In this document: positions 8,525-20,257 of the stretch, piece by piece | Numbering within the stretch: the stretch's first letter is position 1 | Layout of the letters: each line of letters opens with the position of its first letter | NCBI GenBank assembly: GCA_036897445.1 | Contig: JAYMTL010000198.1 | Location: forward strand, 1-22,815 | DNA from: Pelargonium tetragonum | Taxonomy: Eukaryota; Streptophyta; Magnoliopsida; Geraniales; Geraniaceae | Direction of reading: 5' to 3' | Length of the DNA stretch: 22,815 nucleotides | Program-made: the position numbers and the translations under genes | The notes under the pieces: model-generated | Told to the model about the DNA's origin: nothing | What the model saw: the letters and a program-made list of their open reading frames with translations, nothing else | Database searches by the model: none

Positions 8525-11300
8525 CCTTAGGCACTACGATCTTGCTTTTATCTAACCCCGTTCTTTTTGCAACAAGGACTCTAAACTTAATGCGGGGGCT
8601 CTCTAGATTCAAATCTGGGCGTTAACCTATTATAGAATACCCGTGTAATTATAAAACCGGACTTCAATTTCAAATAAAGAAGGTTTTGTACCTATATTTT
8701 TTATAGCCGTGCGGTACCTATTACTAAGTAAAGCAGAATAAAGTTCACTATAGGAACCTATTAGAATAGAAGAGTGCTTCCTAACTATAGTATTAAATTA
8801 AGCTCTTGTTTTAATTAGTTTCTGCATTTTTATCAAATGACTTACTTATATTTGGTTTAAAGTTGATAGTCCCTTAAACAAATTTCGTACAGAATTCCAA
8901 CATAGGTTAGGTTCTCAATCAGTACTAGGAGACCCACTTTTACAAAGCACCCTAGTTATAGGGAAGGTCTAGTTCTAAGAGGCATGGGAATGCTTAACAC
9001 AGGAGATTCGAGGTTTACTGAACTAAACGAAAAACTTTTCAAGGATTGTACCAAAGAGATACTTATTTATATAATAGCTCCGTCTTATCCTGCCCTCGTT
9101 TTTGTGAACCCTTGCTCGAACTAGAACTAAAAAATTTTAAGTCTTTTTGGTAGGAGGCCCGTAAGCTACTCCCTTTGTATGGGTATATGTTTGAAACCTT
9201 GGACTGGAGGTTTAACAATCTATCTGGTAATTATTGGATATACTTTCTTACCTCTGCGGAGCCAAAAGATTAAGATTTATACAGTATATTGCCTAGAATA
9301 CCCAAGCTCGTTTAGCAACTGTTACTGCGCAGTGTGTCCTTGTACTTTATAAGAGGATGCAGCCGAAGCTTTTACCGAAGTAATAGGCTAAACGGAGAAA
9401 GTCATTTTTATTTATTAGGTTAACTCTCAGTCTTTAAAAATTGTTATGCTTCCAAATTCCTCGCAAATTAATCACAAGGACGGCTCTACAAGGGACTCTT
9501 TATTAGGGTTTATTAGTGCTCCTTGACACTGAGATCTGGTAAAGGAGTAATTCGTGTAAAATGTTTTGTCGAATCCTATTAATCATTAGGCGAGTTTAAA
9601 ATCTAACTGACAGAGTGGGAAAAGGGCCTTAAAAAAGAAAGCGCTTTAGAGTAGTATTGTAGTAAACCAGGAAAAGGATCCTAGAGCGACTCTATTAACT
9701 CCGTTGCTAGGGGTAGAGTGTTGTGTATACAAGCTATAGAGTTCTCTGTATCAGGTTAGAATTGCTAAGTAGATAGGCATCCTGTTTCCTTAACAGAAAG
9801 GTTCTTGTACTGCGCTTCTACCAGGAGCCCTTTGTAATAAAATTATACTCTAAGTAAGCCAGTGATCCACAAGTTCACAAATCCATTTGTCTTCTTTCAG
9901 GGGAAGCAGACTTGTAGCCTGTATTTAATAATAAACACCCCTGGTATACATTCAAAAAAGAACTGAATAAAGGGAAACTTTAGCGAGTTGTACTTAGTTA
10001 TAGAAAATTCCTTAATATCTAAACTTCGTGTACCCCTCCCTACTCTTATTGTAGAAAACCTGGCAGATACCTATAGTATATAACTAAGGGAAGCCTTTTT
10101 GTAGATCTAGTGAGACTTTGTTCCTGTGTAACCCCTTCTGTTGATATAGTAAAAGCTAGTTCCTTTTAGGGGACGCAAGTCTAAGAATAGAGTAATATCT
10201 AGAGGTATACCAGATCCAGAAAAAGGGGTCGCTTTAACTAGGAAGGTTTTTTTGCAATATCCTTTTTGTATAGGTACAGGGCCTGAGGTTAAAGATACAT
10301 ATTATGGTTAGCTATTTCAAGGGGCTCTAGCAAAGGTATACTATTGCCTAATTTCCTTATATCTCTACATTGGGAAGTTGGAATTCCTAAGAGTACTTAC
10401 CCTTTACTTAAGGTTCATTCCTAAACTTATTTGTACTTAGTTTTCTAAACCTACAAAAAAATGAGTTCATTATGCATACTTATGACAACATGAAAGTCCG
10501 CGGTACAATCCCGGGCATACAAAATGAAGTACCTTTAGAATCTAGAGAATCCTGTTCATGACATTGGTAGCGGCTCAAATAGTAGTTAACTAACTAAAAA
10601 AAGAGGCATCCTCTCTCCTGCCCTTTAAAAGCCTTTGTTCAAAGTAAGGGATCAGATCAATTGAAATTTGTAGGCTATACACATTGGGATCCTACATTAT
10701 TATACGGCAAATACCGAGAAGCCCTAAATTCTCTTCTACTAGATGGATGAGATGAGAAGTCGCTTATTATAAGTTAGTTATATTCTTTCTTTTGCTATAG
10801 CAAAGCACTACTCTATGAAAACTAAGGGGAATTTAAAGCCTAAAGAACCTTAATTAGTTACTAAACCTAAGGAAGATCTTAGGCACCTGCTTAGGTAACA
10901 ATTAGATTAGCGCTTACCCTAGTAAAAAACCTCTTAAGGTTGTGATTGTCCCAAAAAGCATTGCCTTAAGTCGAGCGCTACTCTATCTTGATACACGGGT
11001 GCCCTGAACAACCTATTCTATACTAATCGAACTAACCACAGGGTTACGAAATGCAGCTATAAAGTCCTAATCTCAAATATAAACATAAAATACTTAGACT
11101 TATAGCAAAGCTCAAGCGCGTGAGGAACTCTTAAGTTTACGGTAAGTTTATCTTGACCAAGAATTTTAGTACACACACATTGTCCGCAAAGGGGGCTAAA
11201 GTTAAGAGCTCCCGTTTCGTTTTTATGTTAAGATTCTTATTTACTTGACTTTTAGTTAGTAACATTTTATAATAAGCTAATTTTTTAGGAGTAGAGTGCA
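8525..11300. other. Non-coding stretch, no gene seen
   Basis: The content is AT-rich with scattered GG...CC cores, for example a GGTATACC octamer near 10203. A 6-bp stem-loop lies at 10866-10883 (CCTAAG/CTTAGG). No open frame above chance length and no RNA gene was recognised. Confidence 0.5.
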
Positions 11301-11326
11301 GGTTAGTTTTTATTTATAAAAACTCC
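11301..11326. repeat. AT-rich hairpin, 8-bp perfect stem
   Basis: AGTTTTTA (11305-11312) pairs with TAAAAACT (11317-11324) around the loop TTTA. A GG/CC closing pair follows past a 2-nt bulge. About four such 8-bp stems are expected by chance in the window, so the function is open. Confidence 0.3.
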
Positions 11327-13185
11327 ATTTGAGCACAATAAAAGAGCGCAAACTAAAAGGACTTTGTAACTATAATCTGTAAAGCTCAAATTACTCCTTG
11401 TAAATACCCCTGATAAACTCAACGTAAAAAGTAACAATGCGCAGTATATTCCTAAATAAATATGGGATCTTAAAATCCCTTATTAACTGATTAAGAGAGA
11501 GACGCACTCTTAGTTTAGACAAGTACAAAAGGATAGCTGCCAGGTTTAGGGAAGCTTAATAAATAAATAATTAGGAGTAAGTTTGATTGATACTAAGAGG
11601 CTTTTTATAAAGATTATTAGTAATAAAATATTGAAATGACAAACTCTATAACTAAAGCTATTCTAGGGCTAGAAGCATAAAATACAACACCCAAGCTAAA
11701 GTAAAAAATCTTTCATTTTAATATTAGAGGCCTAGGAAACATCTCAGGACTAAAGCACGAAATGCAAATCAATACTGCGCTTTCGCCTTTTACTTATTCT
11801 ACATATGAAATGGAATATCTAACTCTAACTACAGTAGTTACTTAAATAGTAAGATACCCGATAGGAAACAGCACTCTACACGGGGTCCTACTAAAAAAAT
11901 TTGTGCCAAGGTAAGCTTAACATAAAATTGCACTTATGCTTTTGTTATATAGAAGAAACTATAACAGCTCAAAGGTATCTCTATTAAATCTTAGTAAAAC
12001 CTAACTTAAAATTTTTGGTAAAAGCCCTTCAATTTCTTGTTGTGTAAAAAGGAATAAACTTTAATAACTATCGGGAATTCTGGAGTAATCTTTCGGAAAT
12101 CAGTAATATTTACAGTATTGTATAAAGCGTTATATAAAAGAAAAAACTAAATTACTATAAAGGGATTAAGTTATGTAAGCTTGGAAGAGGGAGCCCAGTG
12201 GATCTATTCTAATTTGTAGAGTCCTGGTAAAAAGATTGGTATACTTCCTTCCCCTCTTGTATATCTCTAACCTTTCTGCAGCATTTTGTGAAAACTCAGT
12301 AGATAATCTTTACAAAAGGTCTTATTAGACTAAGGATTCCTCAATATACTCTAAACTCATTTACCGGGTCAATTAAGTATTTTGTGTCTAGTCTATTAAT
12401 TAATTGAGATCTGCTCTCACAGATAGAAACTCCTGTTGTAACAAGGGGTCTAGTTACTAGTTTAACAAAACGAGAAGGTGTGACCAAAAGTATGATCTCT
12501 TGGATCAATATAAAAGATTGTTATCCTATGGAATTGAGGATTAAGGCTGGCTTGCCCGTAAGTTTTTCTTAGAAATTTGAAAAAGTACCTCTACTTAAAA
12601 GCTTTATGAAACAAAAAAGTTCTATTATCTCTTTGACGAGGTGAAATAAAGCAGTGAATTAAGGCCGACAAGACCTTTACTAAATAGAAACCTAAGTGTT
12701 CCTAACCATATCTTGAAATAAAACTCTCCTTACTAACTAAAGCGTAAACTCAATTTAGTTAGAGTAGAAGTTTAAACAATCCCAGATTATCTGTTTTGAG
12801 TGCCCCGGGAACCTCAGCCTTTTCCATTAGTAGAGGCTTCTCTTAAATTTTTAGACCCGGTCCTTTTTTTGTTAGTAAGGCATTTAAATTAAAATTTTAG
12901 TATCGATACTTAGCAAAATCTGGACACTCTTGTTTAAACCCCTCAAGGGTATCCCTATATAATATATAATTTAGTTTCACATAGGATGATTTTTGTTAGG
13001 TCGGTGTAGGACAGGCTACTCTATTTTTAATAATTTATAGAAAATAGTAGGAACGTCGGTAAGGGTTTTTGGTTATAGCTTATAGCAAATGTCGGGATTT
13101 GTTATATCAGAGTAATTGGTAAGTAAGGCACTCCTATCCGTTTTCTAGAATTACTCTTTGACACCTCCTATAAAGGAAAGTGTTC
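11327..13185. other. Non-coding stretch, no gene seen
   Basis: Only short chance frames occur. Some words resemble large-subunit rRNA cores (near 11742, 11857 and 11961), but the alignment is patchy and I rejected it. A 5-bp stem (GGGAT...ATCCC) lies near 11465. Confidence 0.45.
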
Positions 13186-13201
13186 CTGAAAGATCTTTCA
13201 G
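13186..13201. repeat. 16-bp perfect palindrome
   Basis: CTGAAAGATCTTTCAG reads the same on both strands and is centred on a BglII-type AGATCT core. Dyad sites of this kind can bind dimeric proteins. One 16-bp palindrome is roughly the chance expectation for this length of DNA. Confidence 0.3.
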
Positions 13202-13626
13202 CCCTTTTAATTAGATACCACCCGTATATAACGGAGTTTTACAAGACTTATAAAAAAGTAAAAGACAATTAATATAAAAGGTAAAAGTCATTTTATATGC
13301 TTAATTTTCAACTCCAAGGTTATAAAATTCCTTATTCGTACAAAGCCCTGCTATAGACCCGAGGTTTTCGTTTTTGTTGTAAATTCAACACTCTTGTTTG
13401 GAATAACTTAGATAGAAAGTTTTGCCATAGCTATGTTTTTTCTACAGAATGTGGCCGTTCTCCTGATATTATATCAAGGTAACGAAGTTAATAAGTTCAA
13501 GTCATGTAATCAAAGTTACTAAAAAGGGGATTGCAGATAAATTTCTTAGTATCCTCGAGTTATTTCCCAGGTTGCAACCAAGTATAACCCTTAATGGACA
13601 AGAATTCAATCTTGTATAATAAAAAT

Positions 13627-13641
13627 CCCCAAAGATTGGGG
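13627..13641. repeat. 6-bp GC-rich stem-loop
   Basis: CCCCAA (13627-13632) pairs with TTGGGG (13636-13641) around AGA. The stem is small but GC-rich and is one of the recurrent GC cores set in AT-rich DNA. Confidence 0.25.
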
Positions 13642-14797
13642 TATCCTTGTACTGAAACCCCTTCTCTAGAGCAAGTTTCCCTTTCTTTTAATCCCGAAGT
13701 GCATAAAACAACCAAGTTAAAGACTACCTATTGAAAGCCCCGACAAATTCCTTTGATTATCGGATAAAAGAGACCGGCTGCATTGCATAAAATCCACCTA
13801 CGCGGGTATTTAAGTTGTACTGCGGATAGAAACCCCTGAGATTCGTTTTCTTGTCAACGAAGTTTTAGCCTCCCTCATAGAACCTTAGAAATAGAAAGGC
13901 TTAACTTATACTTTTAGTAACTAAGGTGGCTCTCAAAAGAATAGAAGCAAAAAGTAAAGAATTAGTAGTGAACTTAGCAGATTCGAACCCCAAGTATCCC
14001 TCTTTTAAGTTTTTTTATTTGCTCGCAATTCTAAAAAGGAGTGATTTAGTAGGAATCCAAAAGCTCCAAGAAGAGATTTTAACAATATATTTCTATCTAA
14101 GTGATTCGGTTTTAGGGGTAGTATGCTCCTAAAGGGTAGAAATAGTTAAAACTAGGAAAGCCTTAGTCTAGCAGTTCGAGGTAAAATAGGTATGCTCAGG
14201 TATTGTATAAGAAATTCTAGAAAAGGGTTCTTGCTTTAATAAACTATAAAAATTTCTTGGGAGTTCCTCTTTTCATAATTCATGTCACATGTCATGAGAA
14301 CCGGATTTCTAAAAGTAACTTATCCTGCATTAATTACATTACCTATTGCCAACTAAAAAGAAAAAAGGGATATAAAGGCCTTTCTTCGAAGAATTTCTTA
14401 AGGAAGATGCATAAGAAAGAGTACTTAAAGTATCGGAGCAGCGCAGCTCGAAGCGTATACAAACAAAGTGGTTGCTGATTACAAGGAATTCCCAAGAATA
14501 ATTTGATGTAGTACAAGTAAGTAGATTCTCACTAGAACCAAGGGGATGATTTTCTATTTTATAAATGCTATATCGTACGTAATATTAGAGGCTTGTAATT
14601 CTGTACTCGTACTTTGCCAACCGGATTTTCCTACACTCACGTGGATCCAAAATCTAATCTATAAAAAAGCAATTCCTTGAAGCAGAAATTCGTAGATAGG
14701 AAATAGAAAGCAAACTAATCCGGGTTGTTCTTAAAGCTATCCCAGAATCGTCTAAGAGGGGCTCTCTACGAAATGTTTAATTAGATCTTGCGTTTTA
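13642..14797. other. Non-coding stretch, no gene seen
   Basis: Two short frames (13926-14132 and 14257-14478, + strand) are within chance length and show no recognisable domain. A string like a reversed T-arm (ATTCGAACC near 13981) fails to form a T stem on the minus strand. Confidence 0.45.
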
Positions 14798-14850
14798 GGC
14801 GGGGAGGACCTTATAATTCACAATTATAAGGTCCCTTCTTAATCCCGACC
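14798..14850. repeat. Nested double-stem element (13 bp + 6 bp)
   Basis: GGACCTTATAATT (14806-14818) pairs perfectly over 13 bp with AATTATAAGGTCC (14822-14834), leaving only the loop CAC. This hairpin sits inside a second stem: GGCGGG (14798-14803) pairs with CCCG and CC (14844-14847 and 14849-14850) past a one-base A bulge. The two stems are separated by an internal loop of 2 nt on one side and 9 nt on the other. A 13-bp perfect inverted repeat with a 3-nt loop is expected about 0.01 times in this window. It looks like a true structured element, such as a cruciform, replication-origin stem-loop, RNA processing signal or recombination relic. The sequence does not say which. Confidence 0.6.
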
Positions 14851-16019
14851 TCAATGGGTTCTTTTTATATCCTTTTTACTTTGTTTCGGAACTTTATATG
14901 GGTACCTTTTTTTAGAGGTTCCAGAGAATCCTATTTTCCTGCTCGAGTGAATTTGTCAGGATACTTTTCTAGTAATAACAAAAGGGGTTTAAAAGTGCTA
15001 TAAATCGAGTTTGCTCTAAATCCTAGAAAGATAAGAATGTAATAGAAGTCATAAATACGCCATTTTTTTTAGCTGATTTAGGCCATAAAGCATAAAGTAC
15101 AAAAAATTTTTCTAGGATAGGAGCCTTTTCCTACATAGCAGACTTCGAAAGCAAAACCAAAGACCCCTAGCGTGGGGTTTATAAGAAAAGGATACGCGTA
15201 TAATACACATATAATAGCTAGAGCCTAAAAAGGAAAAATTACAAATAAACAAATAAGAAGGGTTCCCCTTATTTAGCCACAGAGCTTCCTTTTTATATTA
15301 TTTATATGAAACACACGCAAGAACTAAAAAGATATGGGTCTTCTTGACTAAAATGTTCCAGGCCTTCTTTTCATTATTCTTAACGGAAAACTTTATACTG
15401 AAGGCGCCCAGTCTATAGCTCCCGCAGTAGGGAAAGAGATCAGATCCACTCCTACTTTTCAGCGTCCCTCTTTGACTGAGTCTTCACTTATATTATGGAT
15501 CCTTTTCTTTGTAACCTTGAATGAGACTTGCTCTTTAAGCATAAGCATTGGGTGCGTTGAAGAACTAAAGATTAATTACAGAAAATCTTTTATTACACTT
15601 GCCTTTTTGTCTATATCCGCTTTCCTCAAGTTTAAAACGTCTCAGACCTTGAGTGCGCAAGTTCAAATCAACTATCTTAGTTCTATACAGAGATCTTGCC
15701 AATCACTTAGGTAGTTAGATAGAATTCCTTAAAAATTATTGTAAAAAACCAGCCCGCTTTTATAAAGTATAAAGACTGATAAGGAAAAGTACCCTGTTCG
15801 TTATACCCAACTATCCGTAGTTTTCATACCTTACAAAGGATTGGACGATGCAGAATAGAAGGATATCCCAGTAAATTGAAACTTTCCGGATACCTTTCCT
15901 TATAAGACTATGAATAGAGGTTTTTACATGCAACCTTAGGAGCATTTCGGAATAGTTATTAATGTACTTTAAGAAAAATCCTAAGCGGAGCTCGTCTTAT
16001 TAATCTATATACAATTAAG
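14851..16019. other. Non-coding stretch, no gene seen
   Basis: C mildly exceeds G on the + strand from 15241 to 15840 (about 128 to 92). An 80-codon frame at 15472-15714 starts with TTG and has a hydrophobic beginning, but no homology is recognised and its length is ordinary by chance. Confidence 0.45.
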
Positions 16020-16043
16020 TGTCTAAATTAGAAAATTTAGATA
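16020..16043. repeat. Hairpin, 8-bp perfect stem plus 2 pairs
   Basis: TCTAAATT (16022-16029) pairs with AATTTAGA (16034-16041) around the loop AGAA. A G-T wobble and a T-A pair extend it. It is AT-rich and only slightly better than chance. Confidence 0.3.
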
Positions 16044-18438
16044 AAGGGTTCTGCTGCCCTCATATAAAGCGGGATTCATCCGAGACCTTGGGTTGGTTTC
16101 TTTACTAGATTCTTATGATAAATATATTTAACTAAATCACGACTTGCCTATAAAGTCTTAAAACTATCATAGTATGCTAGCTTAGATACTAGATTTGCTA
16201 CCTATTTTCCCTTTTGTAAACACAAGAGGCGAGAACCTCTTTTCATATAAGAATGGTTACGCAGTACTTTAAATCTAAAGATTTCCTTCTTACTTACAAG
16301 TACAACGGACAAATCCATTAAAGGAACTTCGTTTTTAGATCATATACACCCCAAGCTCACAATCTAAGAGTATAATTAGAGTAAAGGGAGCGCATCCGAT
16401 TTATCCAGATACCAGATATTAAAGATTTACTAATGCTACTATAGAAAAAATTCCTATTGAAAAGCAATGTATAAGATGACCCAAGCTTTAAGGTTAACTT
16501 CTTTACTCAAGGTTTCGCTAGAAGAAACAGGATCTTCCCTTATTTTGAACTAAGTTATTCTAAAAGACTCAATTTTATAAATATAAATATGGAGCTTTAC
16601 CTGCCAGCTTTCTTTTTAATTTAATAGGACTCATCCTAGTGTAAAATAAGGGACTTCCATCAAGGTTTACTTAAAGAATCTAAAAACAGGGAGCTTTCTA
16701 CAAGATAAAGGTATAAGCTTGCGGGATTCTATCAAGTCAAATTCATTCTTGCAGGAGTGCAGCTAGATTAGAGACTTTCTCTCTCAGGCAAGTCGGCAGG
16801 TAAGTCCGTGTTTTCTTTTAGGGCGTACCCGTTACCAAGTTATTTCTTACTGTGTTTGAGTATCTCTATTAGGTTTCCTAGGAGCTGAGTAAGTTTTTGA
16901 GCTATCAAGTTCATTTAGGGCTATGATATTTTTGGACAAGCCCTGATCCTGATATGTATAAGCTCCGTTAAAAAGTCAAGGTATTTTTAAGTCAATCTAG
17001 TTACAATTATTAGGTCGGGTTCTTCAATTCTCTAGGATTTTGATAAAGAAAATAGCAGAAACCTTACTCTGATATAGCTAAAAGGGCTTAAAATATAGGC
17101 ATAAATATGAACCCTATGCTTCGAAAAGGTTGCAATCATCTACACCTCATTTTATTCTCTATAAATTAATTACTCTTTATGCACCCCATTTAGCCCTGTG
17201 TTTTTCTTTTGTTTATAAAAGGAAGACAGTATACTATTATACTTTTAGTGAGGAGCTTCTCTTTTTCATTAAATAGGTTGGATAGGGCATAGTTTAAGAG
17301 CTTCAACCTGGAGTAAAGTAATACATTATTACGAGAGACTTTGATAAAGGGGCCCGTAGTAGGAGAAAGGAGAAAGACTGATATTTATATGCTATGAGAG
17401 CGCCCGTAGCAACTTCTTGAATTTGTAGCTCTTGTGTATGGTACCCTTTCATTATACACTGGGAACAGTTCTCTCCTTTTCAAAGACTCTTGAACTTGAA
17501 TCTGATATATGACGCTTACCCTTATCTAAACGAATAAGGTATTGTTAAGTAACAGATAACAGAAACTCCATAATTCTAATTTGAATTTCTTAGTCAAGAC
17601 CGAAGCCTGGGAAGGCACCTTTTTTGTATTCCAAGTTAGAGGATCCCCTTTTTTAAGGAAATTTCTAGATGATGTAATATGTCTAGGGGAATGGTTTCTC
17701 TAGTGCTAAAGGCGAAAATCTACAATATCTACGTGAGTGTTTAACATTCGGGTCTCCATATGTACTTTTAAAACCTGTTTCAATTTAATTTAAAGTCTTT
17801 GTAATAGTGGACGTCTCTAGCAAAAGTTCAGAAATATACGTACCGGGGGTGCTTTCCTTAATCCGAATTTGGATAACAAATAGAAATGCCTGGGCAGTTT
17901 GTAAAGAAGGGGTTGCTCTTCAAGATCGGAAATCCAAGGGAAATTTATATGACACTACTACGTGGTTTTTATACTACTCGTGGGGTTTTAATTAAATTTC
18001 AGAGAAGTTTGCCTAATTCTAAGTCCCTACTATATAAAAATGCGCTATAATTTCATTCTGAAATTTTACCTTACAAAGTTTTTTATTAATAAGCCTTTGT
18101 TTTCTAAAGCTTAATCTGGAGAGTATAACAGAATATCCGGGAGAATTCACTGCAAGATGAAGCGCTCTTATCTTAGAATTTCGTGCTTTGAAAAGCTTAG
18201 ACCCCTTTAGTATTTTAGTATTAGGTAACTGGGGCGCTTTTAAGTAAGGATAACCGAGGTATTTAAAAACTAAGTTAGTGATCTGCAATCTATTTTATTT
18301 ACTGACTGCTATGCTCGAATGAGTTTTCCTTCAATTTAAGATAGGGAGGCTACTACTAAACAAGGAATATCATTCTTTTAAAAAGGTTTTTCTATTACTT
18401 ATCTCAGGTGCAGGGACAGGAAACTTTCAGTGTATTAC
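16044..18438. other. Non-coding stretch, no gene seen
   Basis: Only short chance frames occur. Isolated words resembling large-subunit rRNA (near 17808 and 18230) were examined and not accepted. No mobile-element ends or tandem repeats were noticed. Confidence 0.45.
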
Positions 18439-18476
18439 CAGTTGTTATAACTGAGAGAAACAAATAAATTTGTTTC
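18439..18476. repeat. Two adjacent stem-loops
   Basis: CAGTT (18439-18443) pairs with AACTG (18449-18453). Three bases later GAAACAAAT (18457-18465) pairs with ATTTGTTTC (18468-18476). The second has 9 complementary bases but a 2-nt gap, so a realistic stem is 8 bp with a 4-nt loop. The pairing of two hairpins side by side is the only unusual point. Confidence 0.3.
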
Positions 18477-19809
18477 CTTGAGTTCTTTTCTACAGGCATA
18501 GGAGCAGCACTATCACCCAATCAGAGCTAGCTTTTTTTATGGACTAGGAGGGGTAGTTACCTTTATTAATAAGTTTGGTTAAAGAACTTTTGTACTTACT
18601 AGAGACTAGAAGATTTGACTAGCTTACTTTTACTAAGATATTGAAATTCTTAAGAGACTGCCTAGTAAGAAGCCCTACTCCAATTAATTAGCTTTATTAG
18701 ACTTTTGACTTTATTCCGAATCCCTTTTCTCTTTGCGGGTTCGCCCCGGTTTCGTATAAATTTGGGAATATATTATTTAAATCTGAAAGAATTCCTTCAG
18801 TCAAAGTATAACGTATGTGGATTACAGCTTCCCTTGTAGAGAAACCCTAGTTCAGGGCATATAAAACAAAAAGATTTACTATAGTACCGGAAACTCCTTT
18901 TCTAGTAAAAGAACCCTTGTTGAAGTTGGTTACTCTTGAGAGGCTTGTGGTAAGTATACTAAAAAAAGAACAAGTGAATCCTCGTAATCCAGAAGGTAAC
19001 TGATAATTTAACAAGAAAGAAAGATATATAAAGGCAACTAAACCCAAGCTTTTTTTCAATAAAAAGAAGTCTCTACACACAGCATTTTCTAATAGGATAT
19101 CCAGGGGTTCCCTATAGAAGGCTCTTGTTTTTTTGAAAACCCTAATTGGCATGACCTAACATACTTGTAAGTTTCTGTTAGTACTTTTACCTGAAAGGCC
19201 AGCTCCTAGGCAAACACCTCAATCTTAGCCTTACTTACGCCCTACCCCAAAACCGAGGATTTTTTAGTAAGTCAAAGGCTTTTATAGAAAGCCCAATTCT
19301 TTTTATTTTAAATACTTAAAAAAATATGTATATATAGTTGAAAATTTCAATTACGAAGTACTTCCTTTTGGTAACATATAAACCCCGTTTTAGCAGAATA
19401 CTTTTTTTTTTGAATATACTTGTATGGAAATTTCCTAAAATTAGAGAATGCGGGGCCTGCTTTTCAAAGTCTTTTTTTAACTAAATATCTATAAAAAAGG
19501 TTTTCAAATTAAATTCTAATTCTAGTTTCCAAGGCTCCCCTAAATAAGAATTAGGAAAAGCGAGTAAAGTAAAGGATTCCTGATGTCTGTAGGTTTTTAA
19601 GAATATTTACAATAAATAATGGGAGGCTGCTGCTCACTGCCCGGGATTGACTAGATTTTTATATTTCTGTAGAAGATTAAGTCTTATTAATAAGTTCAAG
19701 TAAAGGTAATGTAATTAAGCAATTCAATTTGTGCTCGTAGTTTAAGGGAGCCCCTTGCTTCCAATTGGTAGAACATATTAAAAGTTTTTTTGAGAGTTTT
19801 ATCTTTAAT
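18477..19809. other. Non-coding stretch, no gene seen
   Basis: The longest open frame of the window lies here (18847-19152, minus strand, 101 codons with ATG). It has no recognisable domain and no clear ribosome-binding site, so it is not called. A run of ten T is at 19402-19411. Confidence 0.45.
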
Positions 19810-19849
19810 TGTAGGGTTGAACTAGCCCTATACAATATTAAATAATATT
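19810..19849. repeat. Two adjacent imperfect stem-loops
   Basis: TAGGG (19812-19816) pairs with CCCTA (19826-19830), extended outward by a G-T and a T-A pair (19810-19811 with 19831-19832). AATATTA (19834-19840) then pairs with TAATATT (19843-19849). Both are modest and near chance expectation singly. Confidence 0.25.
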
Positions 19850-20227
19850 TAGAGGTATTCCCTTACTGAATAGGTAAACAATGAATTTTAGACTAAAAAA
19901 GAAAAAGAGTAGCTAGTGCTTTATATAAAAAAAGACTTCTTGATCCTTAATCTAAGGAGTCCTCTTAAAGTATGGATAATCTAAAAAACTTGCTATTCCG
20001 CAGTATTCTCTTAATCTTTAAAAACCAGACAAATTCTAACTATAGCTGGGAACTGAACACACATTTTTGTAATAACTTAATAAAGACATCTTGCATATGT
20101 CAAAAGAATCTATCTTTGATTAAGTATAAGTGTTTCACTATTTTCCTAAAGGACTTAGGCACCAAACTTAGGGTGGTAGAACTCAGGTAAAATTATGGGA
20201 CTCCTTCAGACTCTGTTTTGATTACCT

Positions 20228-20257
20228 TCTACAGCTCACCAAAGCTGTAAGTTTTTA
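20228..20257 (+). terminator. Weak intrinsic-terminator-like hairpin
   Basis: TACAGCT (20230-20236) pairs with AGCTGTA (20243-20249) around a 6-nt loop. Two bases later five T follow (20252-20256). The stem is short and only partly GC-rich, and no gene lies upstream for it to end. The shape could be chance. Confidence 0.15.

Noticed and set aside
7506-10815. 11-mer GCACTACTCTA at 7506 and 10805
   Set aside because: Over a hundred repeated 11-mer pairs are expected at this length and composition, and the flanks do not align.
13979-13991. Reverse T-arm-like ATTCGAACC on the minus strand
   Set aside because: The would-be T stem has only two or three acceptable pairs and no cloverleaf surrounds it.
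14257-14478. 73-codon frame on the + strand
   Set aside because: Chance length; reading through its TGA adds only about a dozen codons before TAG.
15472-15714. 80-codon frame with a hydrophobic N-terminus
   Set aside because: It has a TTG start, chance length and no recognisable family; hydrophobic runs are usual in T-rich DNA.
11700-18650. Large-subunit rRNA-like words in two clusters (near 11742, 11857, 11961 and 12117; and near 17808, 18148, 18230 and 18580)
   Set aside because: Single words look good (for example ACTGGGGCG at 18230 and AGTGGACGT near 17808). But the clusters lie 5 kb apart, alternative placements fit equally well, and the sarcin-ricin loop and GGTAGCGAAATTCC are missing. 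Loose word matching clearly yields false hits here.
18847-19152. 101-codon frame on the minus strand
   Set aside because: It is the longest frame in the window but within chance expectation. It has no domain, no convincing ribosome-binding site and no gene context.
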